Assembly (NCBI RefSeq): GCF_040436365.1
Contig: NZ_AP026369.1
Coordinates: 186,001 to 250,000 of the forward strand
Origin: Hydrogenimonas sp. SS33
GTDB taxonomy: Bacteria > Campylobacterota > Campylobacteria > Campylobacterales > Hydrogenimonadaceae
Length of the DNA: 64,000 nt
Direction: 5' to 3'
How positions within the stretch are numbered: position 1 is the first letter of the stretch; every line of letters begins with the position of its first letter. Below the pieces are notes generated by a model that saw nothing but the letters and a program-made list of their open reading frames with translations, did no database searches and had not been told where the DNA came from. Made by a program: the position numbers and the translations under genes. Below, one piece after another: positions 1-9,038 of the stretch.

Positions 1-1
1 G

Positions 2-892
<891 letters not shown>

Positions 893-899
893 TACTCCC

Positions 900-925
900 T
901 TTTCCGCACCTTCGGGTGTGGAAAA
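900..925. terminator. Hairpin after icd, possible terminator
   Basis: A palindrome begins 7 bp after the icd stop: TTTTCCGCACC, loop TTCG, GGTGTGGAAAA (one G-U pair). The UUCG-type loop is stable. The U-tract lies on the 5' side in the + direction, so it is a better intrinsic terminator for minus-strand reads and may act mainly as a 3' end stabiliser for icd mRNA. Confidence 0.5.
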
Positions 926-975
926 GCGATACAGGATGGGTGAATGAAGCTTCGCAGCGGCGAGGTTTTATTCAC

Positions 976-1004
976 TTGTCCGTCTGTCTGTTCTATACTA
1001 TAAT
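976..1004 (+). promoter_or_regulatory. Predicted sigma70 promoter for mdh-kor run
   Basis: TTGTCC at 976-981 and TATAAT at 999-1004 are separated by 17 bp, an ideal sigma70 spacing. It lies 90 bp upstream of the mdh start and after the icd hairpin, so the mdh-fum-suc-kor run can be transcribed independently of icd. Confidence 0.6.
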
Positions 1005-1093
1005 CAATACGTTCTTCCGGTGAATTTTCAAAAAAAGCAAAATCTCTTTGACCGGAACCAGGGAACGGCAAACTCCATAGCTAAAGGATTATC

Positions 1094-2050
1094 ATGGGGA
1101 AAGGAAAACGAGTCGGTGTCGTCGGAGCCGGGAATGTCGGTTCGACGGTCGCCTTCATTCTGGCGATGAACGGCGTCTGCCATGAAATCATTCTGCGTGA
1201 CAACAAACTGGATATCGCCAGGGGAAAAGCGCTGGATATGAGTCAGGCGGCGGCCGCGGCGCGCAGCCACACCATCGTCTCCGTCGCGGAAGAGCCCGAA
1301 CAACTCAAAGATTGCGACGTGGTCGTGGTAACGGCCGGAAGCCCGCGCCTGCCAGGCATGAGCCGGGACGACCTGCTGCTGACCAACGCGGAGATCACCA
1401 AAGAGGTGGTCAACGACATCAAGACCTACTCGCCCAACGCCATCATCATCATGGTCTCCAACCCTCTGGATGCCATGACCTACGTGGCGCTGAAGGAGAG
1501 CGGTTTCGAACGCAACCGCGTGCTGGGAATGGCCGGTATTCTGGACAGCTCCCGGATGGCCTACTTCATCCAGGAGAAGCTGGGGTACGGCGCGGGCCAG
1601 ATCCGCGCCTCGGTCATGGGCGGCCACGGGGACGACATGGTGCCCCTGCCGCGCTACTCCACCGTCGCCGGCGTGCCCCTCAACGACCTGCTGACCGATG
1701 AGGAGATCGACGAGATCGTCGAGCGCACCAAGCACGGCGGGGCGGAGATCGTCGGATACCTCAAAACGGGTTCCGCCTACTATGCGCCGGCCAAATCGAC
1801 GACGATCATGGTGGAAGCGATTCTGAAAGACACGAAACAGATCTACCCCTGCGCCGTCTACCTCGACGGAGAGTACGGCTACAGCGACATCGTCAGCGGT
1901 GTACCGGTGAGCATCGGCGCCAACGGCGCGGAAGAGATCATCACCGTTTCACTCAACGCCTGTGAGCGCAAAATGTTCAGGCGCTCCGTCGACTCGGTCC
2001 AGAAACTGGTCGATACGCTCAAACAACACAACTTCTTCAAAGAGGATTAA
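1094..2050 (+). CDS. mdh: Malate dehydrogenase (LDH-like type)
   Basis: The 318-residue protein is an NAD-dependent malate dehydrogenase of the LDH-like family interconverting malate and oxaloacetate. The N-terminal Rossmann motif GAGNVG follows the first few residues. The substrate loop [11 protein letters not shown] carries the arginine that selects malate over lactate, and MGGHGDDM holds the catalytic histidine. The length is normal. The start ATG follows AAGGATT. It is the first gene of a tight run with the fumarase genes (2 bp gap), consistent with the oxaloacetate-malate-fumarate segment of the reductive TCA cycle. Confidence 0.96.
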   Translation: MGKGKRVGVVGAGNVGSTVAFILAMNGVCHEIILRDNKLDIARGKALDMSQAAAAARSHTIVSVAEEPEQLKDCDVVVVTAGSPRLPGMSRDDLLLTNAEITKEVVNDIKTYSPNAIIIMVSNPLDAMTYVALKESGFERNRVLGMAGILDSSRMAYFIQEKLGYGAGQIRASVMGGHGDDMVPLPRYSTVAGVPLNDLLTDEEIDEIVERTKHGGAEIVGYLKTGSAYYAPAKSTTIMVEAILKDTKQIYPCAVYLDGEYGYSDIVSGVPVSIGANGAEEIITVSLNACERKMFRRSVDSVQKLVDTLKQHNFFKED

Positions 2051-2052
2051 CC

Positions 2053-2904
2053 ATGAGAGAGATTCATTACGACGACATCGTATCCGCGGTCAAGAATATG
2101 GTCATCCATACGGCGACGAACCTGCCGGAGGATGCCCTGAACAAGCTCAAAGAGGCCCACGAAAAAGAGAAGAGCCCCGTCGCCAAGAAGGTGCTGGAGC
2201 AGCTTCTGGAGAATGCCGAAATCGCACGGGACGAGAAGCGCCCCCTCTGCCAGGATACGGGCCTGGCGGTCTACTTCGTCAAAGTGGGGCAGGATGTCCG
2301 CATCGTCGGCGGCCTCCTCAAAGACGCCATCAACGAAGGGACAGAAAAGGGGTACATCGAAGGGTATCTGCGCGCCTCCACCTGCGACTGCTTCACCCGG
2401 GAGAACCTGAAGGACAAAATCGGCTACAATCTGCCGGCCGTCATTCATATCGACCTGGTGGAAGGGGACAAGATCGACATCGAGTACGCGGCCAAGGGCG
2501 GCGGAAGCGAAAACGTCAGCCGCGCCCGCGTTCTCGCGCCCGCCCAGGGACGGGAAGGGGTCATCGACTTCGTCAAGAGCGTCATCTCCGAAGCGGGCCC
2601 CAACCCCTGTCCTCCGATCATCGTCGGCGTGGGCATCGGCGGTACCTTTGAAAAGGCGGCCATCTCCAGCAAGCATGCCCTTTTCCGCGAGGCGGGCCAG
2701 CCCAACCCCGATCCGGAGGTCGCCGAATTCGAAAAAGAGCTGCTCTACGAGCTCAACAAGCTGGGAATCGGCGCCATGGGTATGGGCGGTACGGAGACGG
2801 TGCTGGCGGTCCATGTGGAGAAGAACCCCTGCCACATCGCTTCCCTGCCGGTCAGCGTCAACGTCCAGTGCCACAGCAGCCGGCACAGCCATATCACCCT
2901 TTAA
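2053..2904 (+). CDS. Class I fumarate hydratase, alpha subunit
   Basis: This 283-residue protein is the alpha (N-terminal) subunit of the iron-sulfur class I fumarase/tartrate dehydratase family, which hydrates fumarate to malate. Conserved cysteine segments are visible: RPLCQDTGLAVYFV, ASTCDCFTREN and GPNPCPPIIVGVGIGG, which together supply the cluster ligands. The split alpha/beta arrangement with the next gene is typical of anaerobes and Campylobacterota. It starts 2 bp after the mdh stop and precedes the beta subunit by 9 bp, so the two subunits are surely co-translated. The [4Fe-4S] cluster would make the enzyme oxygen-sensitive. Confidence 0.95.
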   Translation: MREIHYDDIVSAVKNMVIHTATNLPEDALNKLKEAHEKEKSPVAKKVLEQLLENAEIARDEKRPLCQDTGLAVYFVKVGQDVRIVGGLLKDAINEGTEKGYIEGYLRASTCDCFTRENLKDKIGYNLPAVIHIDLVEGDKIDIEYAAKGGGSENVSRARVLAPAQGREGVIDFVKSVISEAGPNPCPPIIVGVGIGGTFEKAAISSKHALFREAGQPNPDPEVAEFEKELLYELNKLGIGAMGMGGTETVLAVHVEKNPCHIASLPVSVNVQCHSSRHSHITL

Positions 2905-2913
2905 GGATTAGCC

Positions 2914-3474
2914 ATGAGCCAAGTACACTACCTCGAAACACCTTTGACGGACGAAGATATCATGAACCTCAAAGCCGGGGATATCGTCTACCTCTCCGGC
3001 ACGATTTTCACGGCGCGCGACGCGGCCCATAAACGGTTGGTGGACCTGATCGAAAACAAGGAGGAGCTCCCCTTCCCGCTGCAGGGCGCCGTCATCTATT
3101 TCGTCGGGCCGACTCCGCCCAAACCGGGTGAACCCATCGGCAGCGCCGGGCCGACGACGAGCTACCGGATGGACAGCTATTCCCCCACGCTCATCAAGTA
3201 CGGCCTCAAGGGAATGATCGGAAAAGGGAAGCGGAACCAGGCGGTCAAGGATGCCTGCAAAGAGTACAAAGCGGTCTATTTCGGCGCCACCGGCGGTGCC
3301 GGCGCGCTTTTGGGCAAGCTCATCAAGGATGCAAAAGTGATCGCCTACGAAGAGCTGGGGCCCGAAGCGATCCGCATGCTGAAAGTGGAGAACTTCCCCG
3401 TCACCGTCATCAACGACGCCTACGGCAACGACCTCTACGAAGAGGGCCGCAAACAGTACGAAGTCAAAGACTGA
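2914..3474 (+). CDS. Class I fumarate hydratase, beta subunit
   Basis: The 186-residue protein is the beta (C-terminal) domain of class I fumarase, pairing with the upstream alpha subunit. The recognisable core is YFGATGGAGALLGKLIKDAK followed by AYEELGPEAIR and NDAYGNDLYEEG. The length fits the usual ~180-200 residues. It is preceded by AAGGATTAGCC and lies 9 bp after the alpha-subunit stop. Confidence 0.95.
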   Translation: MSQVHYLETPLTDEDIMNLKAGDIVYLSGTIFTARDAAHKRLVDLIENKEELPFPLQGAVIYFVGPTPPKPGEPIGSAGPTTSYRMDSYSPTLIKYGLKGMIGKGKRNQAVKDACKEYKAVYFGATGGAGALLGKLIKDAKVIAYEELGPEAIRMLKVENFPVTVINDAYGNDLYEEGRKQYEVKD

Positions 3475-3499
3475 GAAACCAACAAAGAAAGGATAGAGC

Positions 3500-4663
3500 A
3501 TGAATATACATGAATATCAGGCGAAAGAGATCTTCCGACAGTACGGCGTTCCCGTACCCCGCGGTCAGGTCGCCTTCACCGTCGACGAAGCGGTGGAAGC
3601 CGCCCGCAACCTGGGCGGTAACATCTGGGTCGTCAAAGCCCAGATCCACGCAGGCGGACGGGGCCTCGGCGGCGGCGTCAAGCTGGCAAAGTCCCTTGAT
3701 GAAGTCCGTGACTGGGCCGACAAGATCCTGGGCATGACCCTGGTGACCCACCAGACCGGTCCCGAAGGGAAACTGGTCCAGAAGGTCTACATCGAAGAGG
3801 GTGCCGATATCGCCAAGGAGTACTACCTGGGAATGCTCCTCGACCGTGCCGCGGAGATGCCGGTCATGATGGCCTCCACCGAAGGGGGAATGGAGATCGA
3901 GAAGGTGGCGGCCGAAACGCCGGAGAAGATCGTCAAGGTCCATATCGACCCCTCCGTCGGATTCCAGGGCTACCACGGCCGCGAGCTCGCTTTCGGCCTC
4001 GGCCTGGCGAAAGAGGAGATAGGCCCCTTCATCAAGTTCGCCAAAGCGCTCTATGAAGTCTATATGGACAAAGACGCCGAAATGATCGAGATCAACCCCC
4101 TCATCAAGACCGGCGACGGCAAATTCCTGGCGCTTGACGCCAAAATGGGCTTCGACGACAACGCCCTTGGCCGCCACCCCGACATTCTCGAAATGCGCGA
4201 CCTGAGCGAAGAGGAGCCCACGGAAGTGGAAGCCAAAGAGCACGGCCTCAGCTACGTCAAGCTCGACGGAAACGTAGGCTGTATGGTCAACGGCGCCGGC
4301 CTGGCGATGGCGACGATGGACATTATCAAACACGAAGGGGGCGAACCTGCCAACTTCCTCGACGTGGGCGGCGGGGCCAACCCCGAAACGGTCGCCAAGG
4401 GATTTGAGATCATCCTCAAAGACCCCAACGTCAAAGCAATCTTCGTCAACATTTTCGGCGGCATCGTACGCTGCGACCGTGTCGCCAACGGTATTCTTGA
4501 AGCGACGAAAATCACCGATGTCAACGTGCCCGTCGTGGTGCGCCTTGACGGAACCAATGCGGAAGAGGCGGCGGAGATTCTCAAAAACGCCGGTATCAAA
4601 AACATCATTTCTGCGACCGACCTCGCCGACGGTGCGAAAAAAGCGGTCGAAGCTGCGAAGTAA
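3500..4663 (+). CDS. sucC: Succinyl-CoA ligase, beta subunit
   Basis: The 387-residue protein is the ATP-grasp beta subunit of ADP/GDP-forming succinyl-CoA synthetase. It begins with the family-typical [18 protein letters not shown], has the ATP-grasp segment [12 protein letters not shown] and ends with [14 protein letters not shown] near the CoA-binding flavodoxin-like domain. It converts succinate plus CoA and ATP to succinyl-CoA in the reductive direction, or the reverse. It is 12 bp upstream of sucD and follows the fumarase genes. Confidence 0.97.
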   Translation: MNIHEYQAKEIFRQYGVPVPRGQVAFTVDEAVEAARNLGGNIWVVKAQIHAGGRGLGGGVKLAKSLDEVRDWADKILGMTLVTHQTGPEGKLVQKVYIEEGADIAKEYYLGMLLDRAAEMPVMMASTEGGMEIEKVAAETPEKIVKVHIDPSVGFQGYHGRELAFGLGLAKEEIGPFIKFAKALYEVYMDKDAEMIEINPLIKTGDGKFLALDAKMGFDDNALGRHPDILEMRDLSEEEPTEVEAKEHGLSYVKLDGNVGCMVNGAGLAMATMDIIKHEGGEPANFLDVGGGANPETVAKGFEIILKDPNVKAIFVNIFGGIVRCDRVANGILEATKITDVNVPVVVRLDGTNAEEAAEILKNAGIKNIISATDLADGAKKAVEAAK

Positions 4664-4675
4664 AGGAGAAAGAGT

Positions 4676-5548
4676 ATGAGTATTCTGGTCAACAAAGATA
4701 CGAAAGTCATCGTCCAGGGATTTACCGGCAAAGAGGGGACTTTCCACGCTTCCCAGTGTATCGACTACGGTACCCAGATCGTCGGCGGCGTCACACCCGG
4801 CAAAGGAGGGCAGGAGCATCTCGGCAAACCGGTCTTCAACACCGTCCGGGAAGCGGTTGAGACGACGGGAGCCACGGTCTCCATGATCTTTGTTCCGCCG
4901 GCCTTCGTCGCCGACGCGGTCATGGAAGCGGCGGAAGCGGGCATCGAGCTGGCGGTCATCATTACCGAGGGGGCGCCCGTTCGGGACATGATGTACGCCA
5001 AAATGTACGCCACCAAGAAGGGAATGAGCACCATCGGCCCCAACTGCCCCGGTATCATCACCGCCGAAGAGTGCAAAATCGGCATCATGCCCGGCTTTAT
5101 CTTTAAAAAGGGTCCGGTGGGCCTCATCTCCAAATCGGGTACCCTCACCTACGAAGCCTCCAACCAGGTGGTCAAAGAGGGGCTGGGCATCACGACCGCC
5201 GTCGGTATCGGCGGCGACCCGATCATCGGGCTTAGCTACAAGCAGCTTCTGCCCATGTTCGAAGCCGACCCCGAAACTGAAGCGATCGTCATGATCGGCG
5301 AGATCGGCGGCGACCTGGAGATCCAGGCGGCGCAATTCATCAAGGAGAACATCACCAAGCCCGTCGTCGCCTTCATCGCGGGTCAGACGGCACCCAAAGG
5401 GAAACGGATGGGCCACGCCGGCGCCATCATCAGCGGCGGCAGCGGTACGGCGGCGGAGAAGATGGCGGCTCTGGAAGCGGCCGGTGTCAAAGTTGTCGTT
5501 TCGCCTGCGGACATCGGCAAAGCCGTCAAAGAAGTGATGGGGAAATAA
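4676..5548 (+). CDS. sucD: Succinyl-CoA ligase, alpha subunit
   Basis: The 290-residue alpha subunit carries the CoA-binding Rossmann domain at the N-terminus ([20 protein letters not shown]) and the phosphohistidine motif [10 protein letters not shown] near residue 246, the site of the phosphoryl intermediate. It forms the SucCD complex with the preceding gene. It is followed after 7 bp by a small metal-binding protein gene and then the kor genes, so succinyl-CoA made here can be passed to 2-oxoglutarate synthase. Confidence 0.97.
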   Translation: MSILVNKDTKVIVQGFTGKEGTFHASQCIDYGTQIVGGVTPGKGGQEHLGKPVFNTVREAVETTGATVSMIFVPPAFVADAVMEAAEAGIELAVIITEGAPVRDMMYAKMYATKKGMSTIGPNCPGIITAEECKIGIMPGFIFKKGPVGLISKSGTLTYEASNQVVKEGLGITTAVGIGGDPIIGLSYKQLLPMFEADPETEAIVMIGEIGGDLEIQAAQFIKENITKPVVAFIAGQTAPKGKRMGHAGAIISGGSGTAAEKMAALEAAGVKVVVSPADIGKAVKEVMGK

Positions 5549-5555
5549 GCGACCC

Positions 5556-5855
5556 GTGAAGAAGCGATTCGCCGTCGCCAACATCCGCTGCGAAGGGTGT
5601 GCCAATACGATTCGTAACGCCCTCTCCCAGCGGTTTGGCGACAGTGTGGAGGTCGATCTTGAGGCAGTGCCACGAATAGTAACAGTGGATCTGGCCGAGG
5701 AAGAGGATGAAGCCTTTTTTACGTCGACCTTAAGGAAGCTGGGTTATCCTCTAATCGACGATGAGACTTCAGGCATCGAAAGCGCCGTGATGAAAGGTAA
5801 GAGTTTCGTTTCGTGCGCCATAGGAAAATTCAACCCAACGAAGGAGAAGCAATGA
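5556..5855 (+). CDS. Small heavy-metal-associated (HMA) domain protein inside the rTCA operon
   Basis: The 99-residue product has an HMA-like ferredoxin fold signature: beta strand RFAVANI, then RCEGCANTI with the metal-binding pair Cys12 and Cys15, a helix, and a second strand IVTVDLAE. This is the copper-chaperone family pattern, although the usual GM before the first cysteine is replaced by IR. There is no signal peptide, so it should be cytoplasmic. The start is GTG 7 bp after sucD, and its stop overlaps the korD start (ATGA), which means co-translation with the oxidoreductase. A metal or iron-sulfur-related helper role for KorD/KorB is only a guess. The C-terminal 25 residues after the HMA fold look unstructured. 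Confidence 0.75.
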   Translation: MKKRFAVANIRCEGCANTIRNALSQRFGDSVEVDLEAVPRIVTVDLAEEEDEAFFTSTLRKLGYPLIDDETSGIESAVMKGKSFVSCAIGKFNPTKEKQ

Positions 5856-6169
5856 GTCTGATGAAAGCGCCGGAGAACACTCCGGTATGGACCGACGAGA
5901 GCCGATGCAAAGCGTGCGATATCTGTGTCGCCGTCTGCCCCGCAGGCGTTCTGGCGATGCGCTACGACCCCCATACCATTCTGGGGCAGATGATTACCGT
6001 CGTCGAGCCTGATGCCTGCATCGGGTGCAACGAGTGTGAACTCTCCTGTCCCGATTTCGCCATTTTCGTGGCGGACAAAAAAGAGTACAAATTCGCCAAA
6101 CTGACCGAGCAGGCGAAAGAGCGTGCGAAGAAGATCGCCGAAAACAACTATATGGTTCTCGGTGCCTAA
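5852..6169 (+). CDS. korD: 2-oxoglutarate:ferredoxin oxidoreductase, delta (ferredoxin-like) subunit
   Basis: The 105-residue protein has two CxxCxxCxxxC [4Fe-4S] motifs, at Cys19/22/25/29 (CKACDICVAVCP) and Cys56/59/62/66 (CIGCNECELSCP), and acts as the electron-transfer subunit of 2-oxoglutarate:ferredoxin oxidoreductase. I chose the ATG at 5852, preceded by AAGGAGAAGC, rather than an upstream in-frame start, because it gives the normal family N-terminus and a strong ribosome-binding site. It overlaps the HMA gene by 4 bp and is 15 bp ahead of korA. Confidence 0.95.
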   Translation: MSLMKAPENTPVWTDESRCKACDICVAVCPAGVLAMRYDPHTILGQMITVVEPDACIGCNECELSCPDFAIFVADKKEYKFAKLTEQAKERAKKIAENNYMVLGA

Positions 6170-6184
6170 CAAAGGAGAAAGAAT

Positions 6185-7324
6185 ATGAGTGACAAAAGAG
6201 AATTGATATCTTCCGGTAACGAACTTTCCGCCATCGCCGCGGTCGACGCCGGCTGTATGTTCTTCGGGGGGTATCCCATCACCCCGTCGAGTGAAATCAT
6301 GCACACCATCTCCGACCTGCTTCCCAAAGTGGGCGGTGCGGCGATCCAGATGGAAGATGAAATCGGCGGTATCTGTGCCGCCATCGGCGCATCCATGAGC
6401 GGTGTACGCGCCCTTACGGCGACATCCGGCCCCGGAATCTCCCTGAAAGCGGAGAACCTGGGTCTGGCCCAGATGGCGGAAGTGCCCCTGGTCGTCGTCA
6501 ACGTCATGCGCGGCGGCCCCTCCACCGGTCTGCCCACCCGTGTCTCCCAGGGGGATGTCGCCCAGGCGAAAAACCCGAGCCACGGTGACTACAAGTCGAT
6601 CACTCTGTGTGCCGGAAACCTCGCCGAGTGTTACACGGAAGTGGTCCGCGCCTTCAACCTGGCCGACCGTTTCATGCAGCCGGTCATCGTCCTGACCGAC
6701 GAAACCATCGGCCATATGCACGGCAAAGCGCTTCTGCCCAGCCTCGAAGAGGTCAAAGCCGGCATCAAACAGCGCAAGACTTTCGACGGTCCGCCGGAAG
6801 AGTACAAACCCTACGGCGTCGGTCCGGACGAGCCCGCGGTTTTGAACCCGATGTTCAAAGGGTACCGTTACCACTTCACCGGGCTCCATCACGACGCCGA
6901 CGGTTTCCCGACTGAAGAGATCGAAACCTGCCGCAAGCTGATCGACCGTCTTTTCCGCAAGGTAGACGCCCATCGTGACGAATTGGAGAGCAACGAAGAG
7001 TTCATGCTCGACGATGCCGACATTCTCTTCGTCGCCTACGGTTCCGCCTCTCTGGCGGCCAAAGAGGCGATTCTCGAACTGCGTGAGCAGGGGATCAAAG
7101 CGGGCCTTTTCCGCCCCATTACCCTCTGGCCGAGCCCGGAAGAGCGCCTCTATGAACTTGGACAGAAATTCGACAAGGTTCTCTCTATCGAACTGAACCA
7201 GGGACAGTATCTCGAAGAGATTCAGCGGGCGATGGGTCGCAAAGATATCCAGAAACTGACCAAAACCAACGGTCGTCCCTTCTCTCCGGCAGACATTATC
7301 AACAAAGTCAAGGAGGTATTCTAA
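6185..7324 (+). CDS. korA: 2-oxoglutarate:ferredoxin oxidoreductase, alpha subunit
   Basis: The 379-residue alpha subunit contains the pyrimidine-binding pyruvate:ferredoxin oxidoreductase domain I (FFGGYPITPSSEIMH, then QMEDEIGGICAAIGASMSG) and the transketolase-C-like domain II. With KorB, KorC and KorD it carboxylates succinyl-CoA to 2-oxoglutarate with reduced ferredoxin, a key CO2-fixing step of the reductive TCA cycle. It is called oorA in Campylobacter and Helicobacter. A strong AAAGGAGAAAG site precedes the ATG. Confidence 0.96.
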   Translation: MSDKRELISSGNELSAIAAVDAGCMFFGGYPITPSSEIMHTISDLLPKVGGAAIQMEDEIGGICAAIGASMSGVRALTATSGPGISLKAENLGLAQMAEVPLVVVNVMRGGPSTGLPTRVSQGDVAQAKNPSHGDYKSITLCAGNLAECYTEVVRAFNLADRFMQPVIVLTDETIGHMHGKALLPSLEEVKAGIKQRKTFDGPPEEYKPYGVGPDEPAVLNPMFKGYRYHFTGLHHDADGFPTEEIETCRKLIDRLFRKVDAHRDELESNEEFMLDDADILFVAYGSASLAAKEAILELREQGIKAGLFRPITLWPSPEERLYELGQKFDKVLSIELNQGQYLEEIQRAMGRKDIQKLTKTNGRPFSPADIINKVKEVF

Positions 7325-7325
7325 T

Positions 7326-8192
7326 ATGGCTTTCAATTACGATGAATATTTGCGCGTCAACAAGATGCCGACACTCTGGTGCTGGGGATGCGGTGACGGC
7401 GTGATTCTGAAGGCGTTCATCCGCGCCATGGACAAACTCGGCATCAGCAAGGACGACATGTGTGTCGTCTCCGGTATCGGCTGTTCCGGCCGCTTCTCCT
7501 CCTATATCGACGTCAACACGGTCCACACGACCCACGGGCGTACCATCGCCTATGCCACCGGTATCAAACTGGCCAACCCCGACAAACATGTCGTCTGTGT
7601 CGCCGGTGACGGCGACGCCCTGGCGATCGGGGGGAACCATACCATCCACGGCTGCCGACGTAATATCGACATCACGTTGATTCTCATCAACAACTTCATC
7701 TACGGTCTGACCAACTCCCAGACCTCTCCCACCACGCCGCAGGGGATGTGGACGGTTACGATGAAGAAAGGTAACATCGACCCGACCTTCGATGCCTGCA
7801 AACTGGCCGAAGCGGCCGGCGCCTCTTTCGTCGCCCGCGAAAAGGTAACCGAACCCCGAAAGCTGGAAAAAGTTTTCGTGGAAGCGCTGAAACACAAAGG
7901 CTTCTCCTTCGTTGATGTCTTCTCCAACTGCCACATCAACCTGGGCCGCAAGAACAAGATGCAATCCGCCATGGAGAACCTGGATTGGATCGATCAGATT
8001 TCTATGTCAAAAAAGAAGTGGGAAAAGCTGCCTGACGAAGAGAAAGACAAATATTTCCCCACCGGTATCCTGAAACAGGACAACGAAGTGGAAGAGTATA
8101 CAAACCTCTATCAGAAGCTCAAAGATATCTATCAGGGCAAACGTGGGCCTCTGACGCCGGAAGATTTCAAAAAATCGAGCAGTGAAGGATAA
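7326..8192 (+). CDS. korB: 2-oxoglutarate:ferredoxin oxidoreductase, beta subunit (TPP-binding)
   Basis: The 288-residue beta subunit binds thiamine diphosphate and Mg2+ through the GDGDALAIGGNH segment (about residues 93-104), followed by NNFIYGLTNSQTSPTTPQG. Cysteines near the N-terminus (LWCWGCGDG) and at GIGCSG fit the extra [4Fe-4S] cluster of this family. It starts 1 bp after korA and precedes korC by 3 bp. Confidence 0.96.
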   Translation: MAFNYDEYLRVNKMPTLWCWGCGDGVILKAFIRAMDKLGISKDDMCVVSGIGCSGRFSSYIDVNTVHTTHGRTIAYATGIKLANPDKHVVCVAGDGDALAIGGNHTIHGCRRNIDITLILINNFIYGLTNSQTSPTTPQGMWTVTMKKGNIDPTFDACKLAEAAGASFVAREKVTEPRKLEKVFVEALKHKGFSFVDVFSNCHINLGRKNKMQSAMENLDWIDQISMSKKKWEKLPDEEKDKYFPTGILKQDNEVEEYTNLYQKLKDIYQGKRGPLTPEDFKKSSSEG

Positions 8193-8195
8193 GCG

Positions 8196-8768
8196 ATGAG
8201 TAGAATTGTCATGCGATTTACCGGGGTCGGCGGACAGGGCGTCCTGCTGGCCGGTGAGATTTTCGCCGCGGCGAAAATCAAAATGGGCGGCTACGGTGTC
8301 AAAACCGCAACCTACACATCTCAGGTACGGGGCGGCCCGACCGTCGTCGATATCCAGCTTGATGACAAGGAGATCTGGTACCCCTATGCCATCGACGGGC
8401 AGATCGACTTTATGCTTTCCGTCGCCGACAAGAGTTTCCAGCTCTTCAAGAACGGGGTGCGCGAAGGCGGTACCATCGTCATAGACCCCAACCTGGTCTA
8501 TCCGAAAGACGAAGACTATGCCAAGTGGAACATCTATGAGATTCCGATCATCACGATCGCCAAGGAAGAGGTCGGAAACGTCATCACCCAGAGCGTCGTG
8601 GCACTGGCCATCGCCAACACCTTCACCAAGGCGCTTCCCGAAGATATCCTGATCGAAACGATGCTCAGCAAAGTTCCGAAAAAGGTTCACGAAGCGAACC
8701 TCAAAGCCTATGAACTCGGTAAAAAATATGCCGAAGAGGCTATCGCCAAAGGGCCTGTGAAGAAGTGA
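8196..8768 (+). CDS. korC: 2-oxoglutarate:ferredoxin oxidoreductase, gamma subunit
   Basis: The 190-residue gamma subunit has the family's N-terminal RFTGVGGQGVLLAGEI and TSQVRGGPTVVDIQ segments that close the CoA-binding region of the complex. It is the last gene of the mdh-kor run. The next 270 bp hold a dispersed repeat copy and then a separate promoter. Confidence 0.96.
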   Translation: MSRIVMRFTGVGGQGVLLAGEIFAAAKIKMGGYGVKTATYTSQVRGGPTVVDIQLDDKEIWYPYAIDGQIDFMLSVADKSFQLFKNGVREGGTIVIDPNLVYPKDEDYAKWNIYEIPIITIAKEEVGNVITQSVVALAIANTFTKALPEDILIETMLSKVPKKVHEANLKAYELGKKYAEEAIAKGPVKK

Positions 8769-8814
8769 TCTTCTTTTTATCAGCGGCGCATCCCGTCGCC
8801 GCCGATACTTTACA

Positions 8815-8936
8815 ACTGACGTTATGCATTTTGCATAACGTCTTCTCGAAATCTTTGATTTCGTAGCTTTAGGGGGGGTGCAGGGGACGGCCAGTCCCCG
8901 CCAAAACATGGGCTTTGCTCATGTTTTGCGTAACTT
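8815..8936. repeat. Dispersed hairpin repeat, copy A
   Basis: This is a member of an intergenic repeat family seen at least six times in the window. Order of parts: outer palindrome GTTATGCATTTTGCATAAC, segment CTCGAAATCTTTGATTTCG (itself an inverted repeat), AGCTTTAGGGGGGG, hairpin GGGGACGGCCAGTCCCC, hairpin CATGGGCTTTGCTCATG and the terminal arm TTTTGCGTAAC. It follows korC and precedes the promoter of the next gene. It has no coding capacity. Confidence 0.85.
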
Positions 8937-8994
8937 TGAAATTGAATTCTTTTCTCTATTTTCCCCATATCAAAACCTTCCGACCTCTTTTTGT

Positions 8995-9000
8995 TATAAT
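8995..9000 (+). promoter_or_regulatory. -10 box for the molybdopterin oxidoreductase gene
   Basis: TATAAT preceded by a T-rich stretch lies 38 bp upstream of the next start codon. No good -35 hexamer is visible, which is common in Campylobacterota, where an AT-rich upstream region substitutes for it. Confidence 0.5.
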
Positions 9001-9038
9001 CTTTCAAACCTTGAAAAACCCGCAATTTGGGAGATTGA

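Noticed and set aside
3464-5605. 713-residue minus-strand open frame across sucC/sucD
   Set aside because: It lies wholly antisense to two clear housekeeping genes; GC-rich codon usage keeps the opposite frame open. Its translation has low complexity (Asp/His/Arg/Val rich) and no family features.
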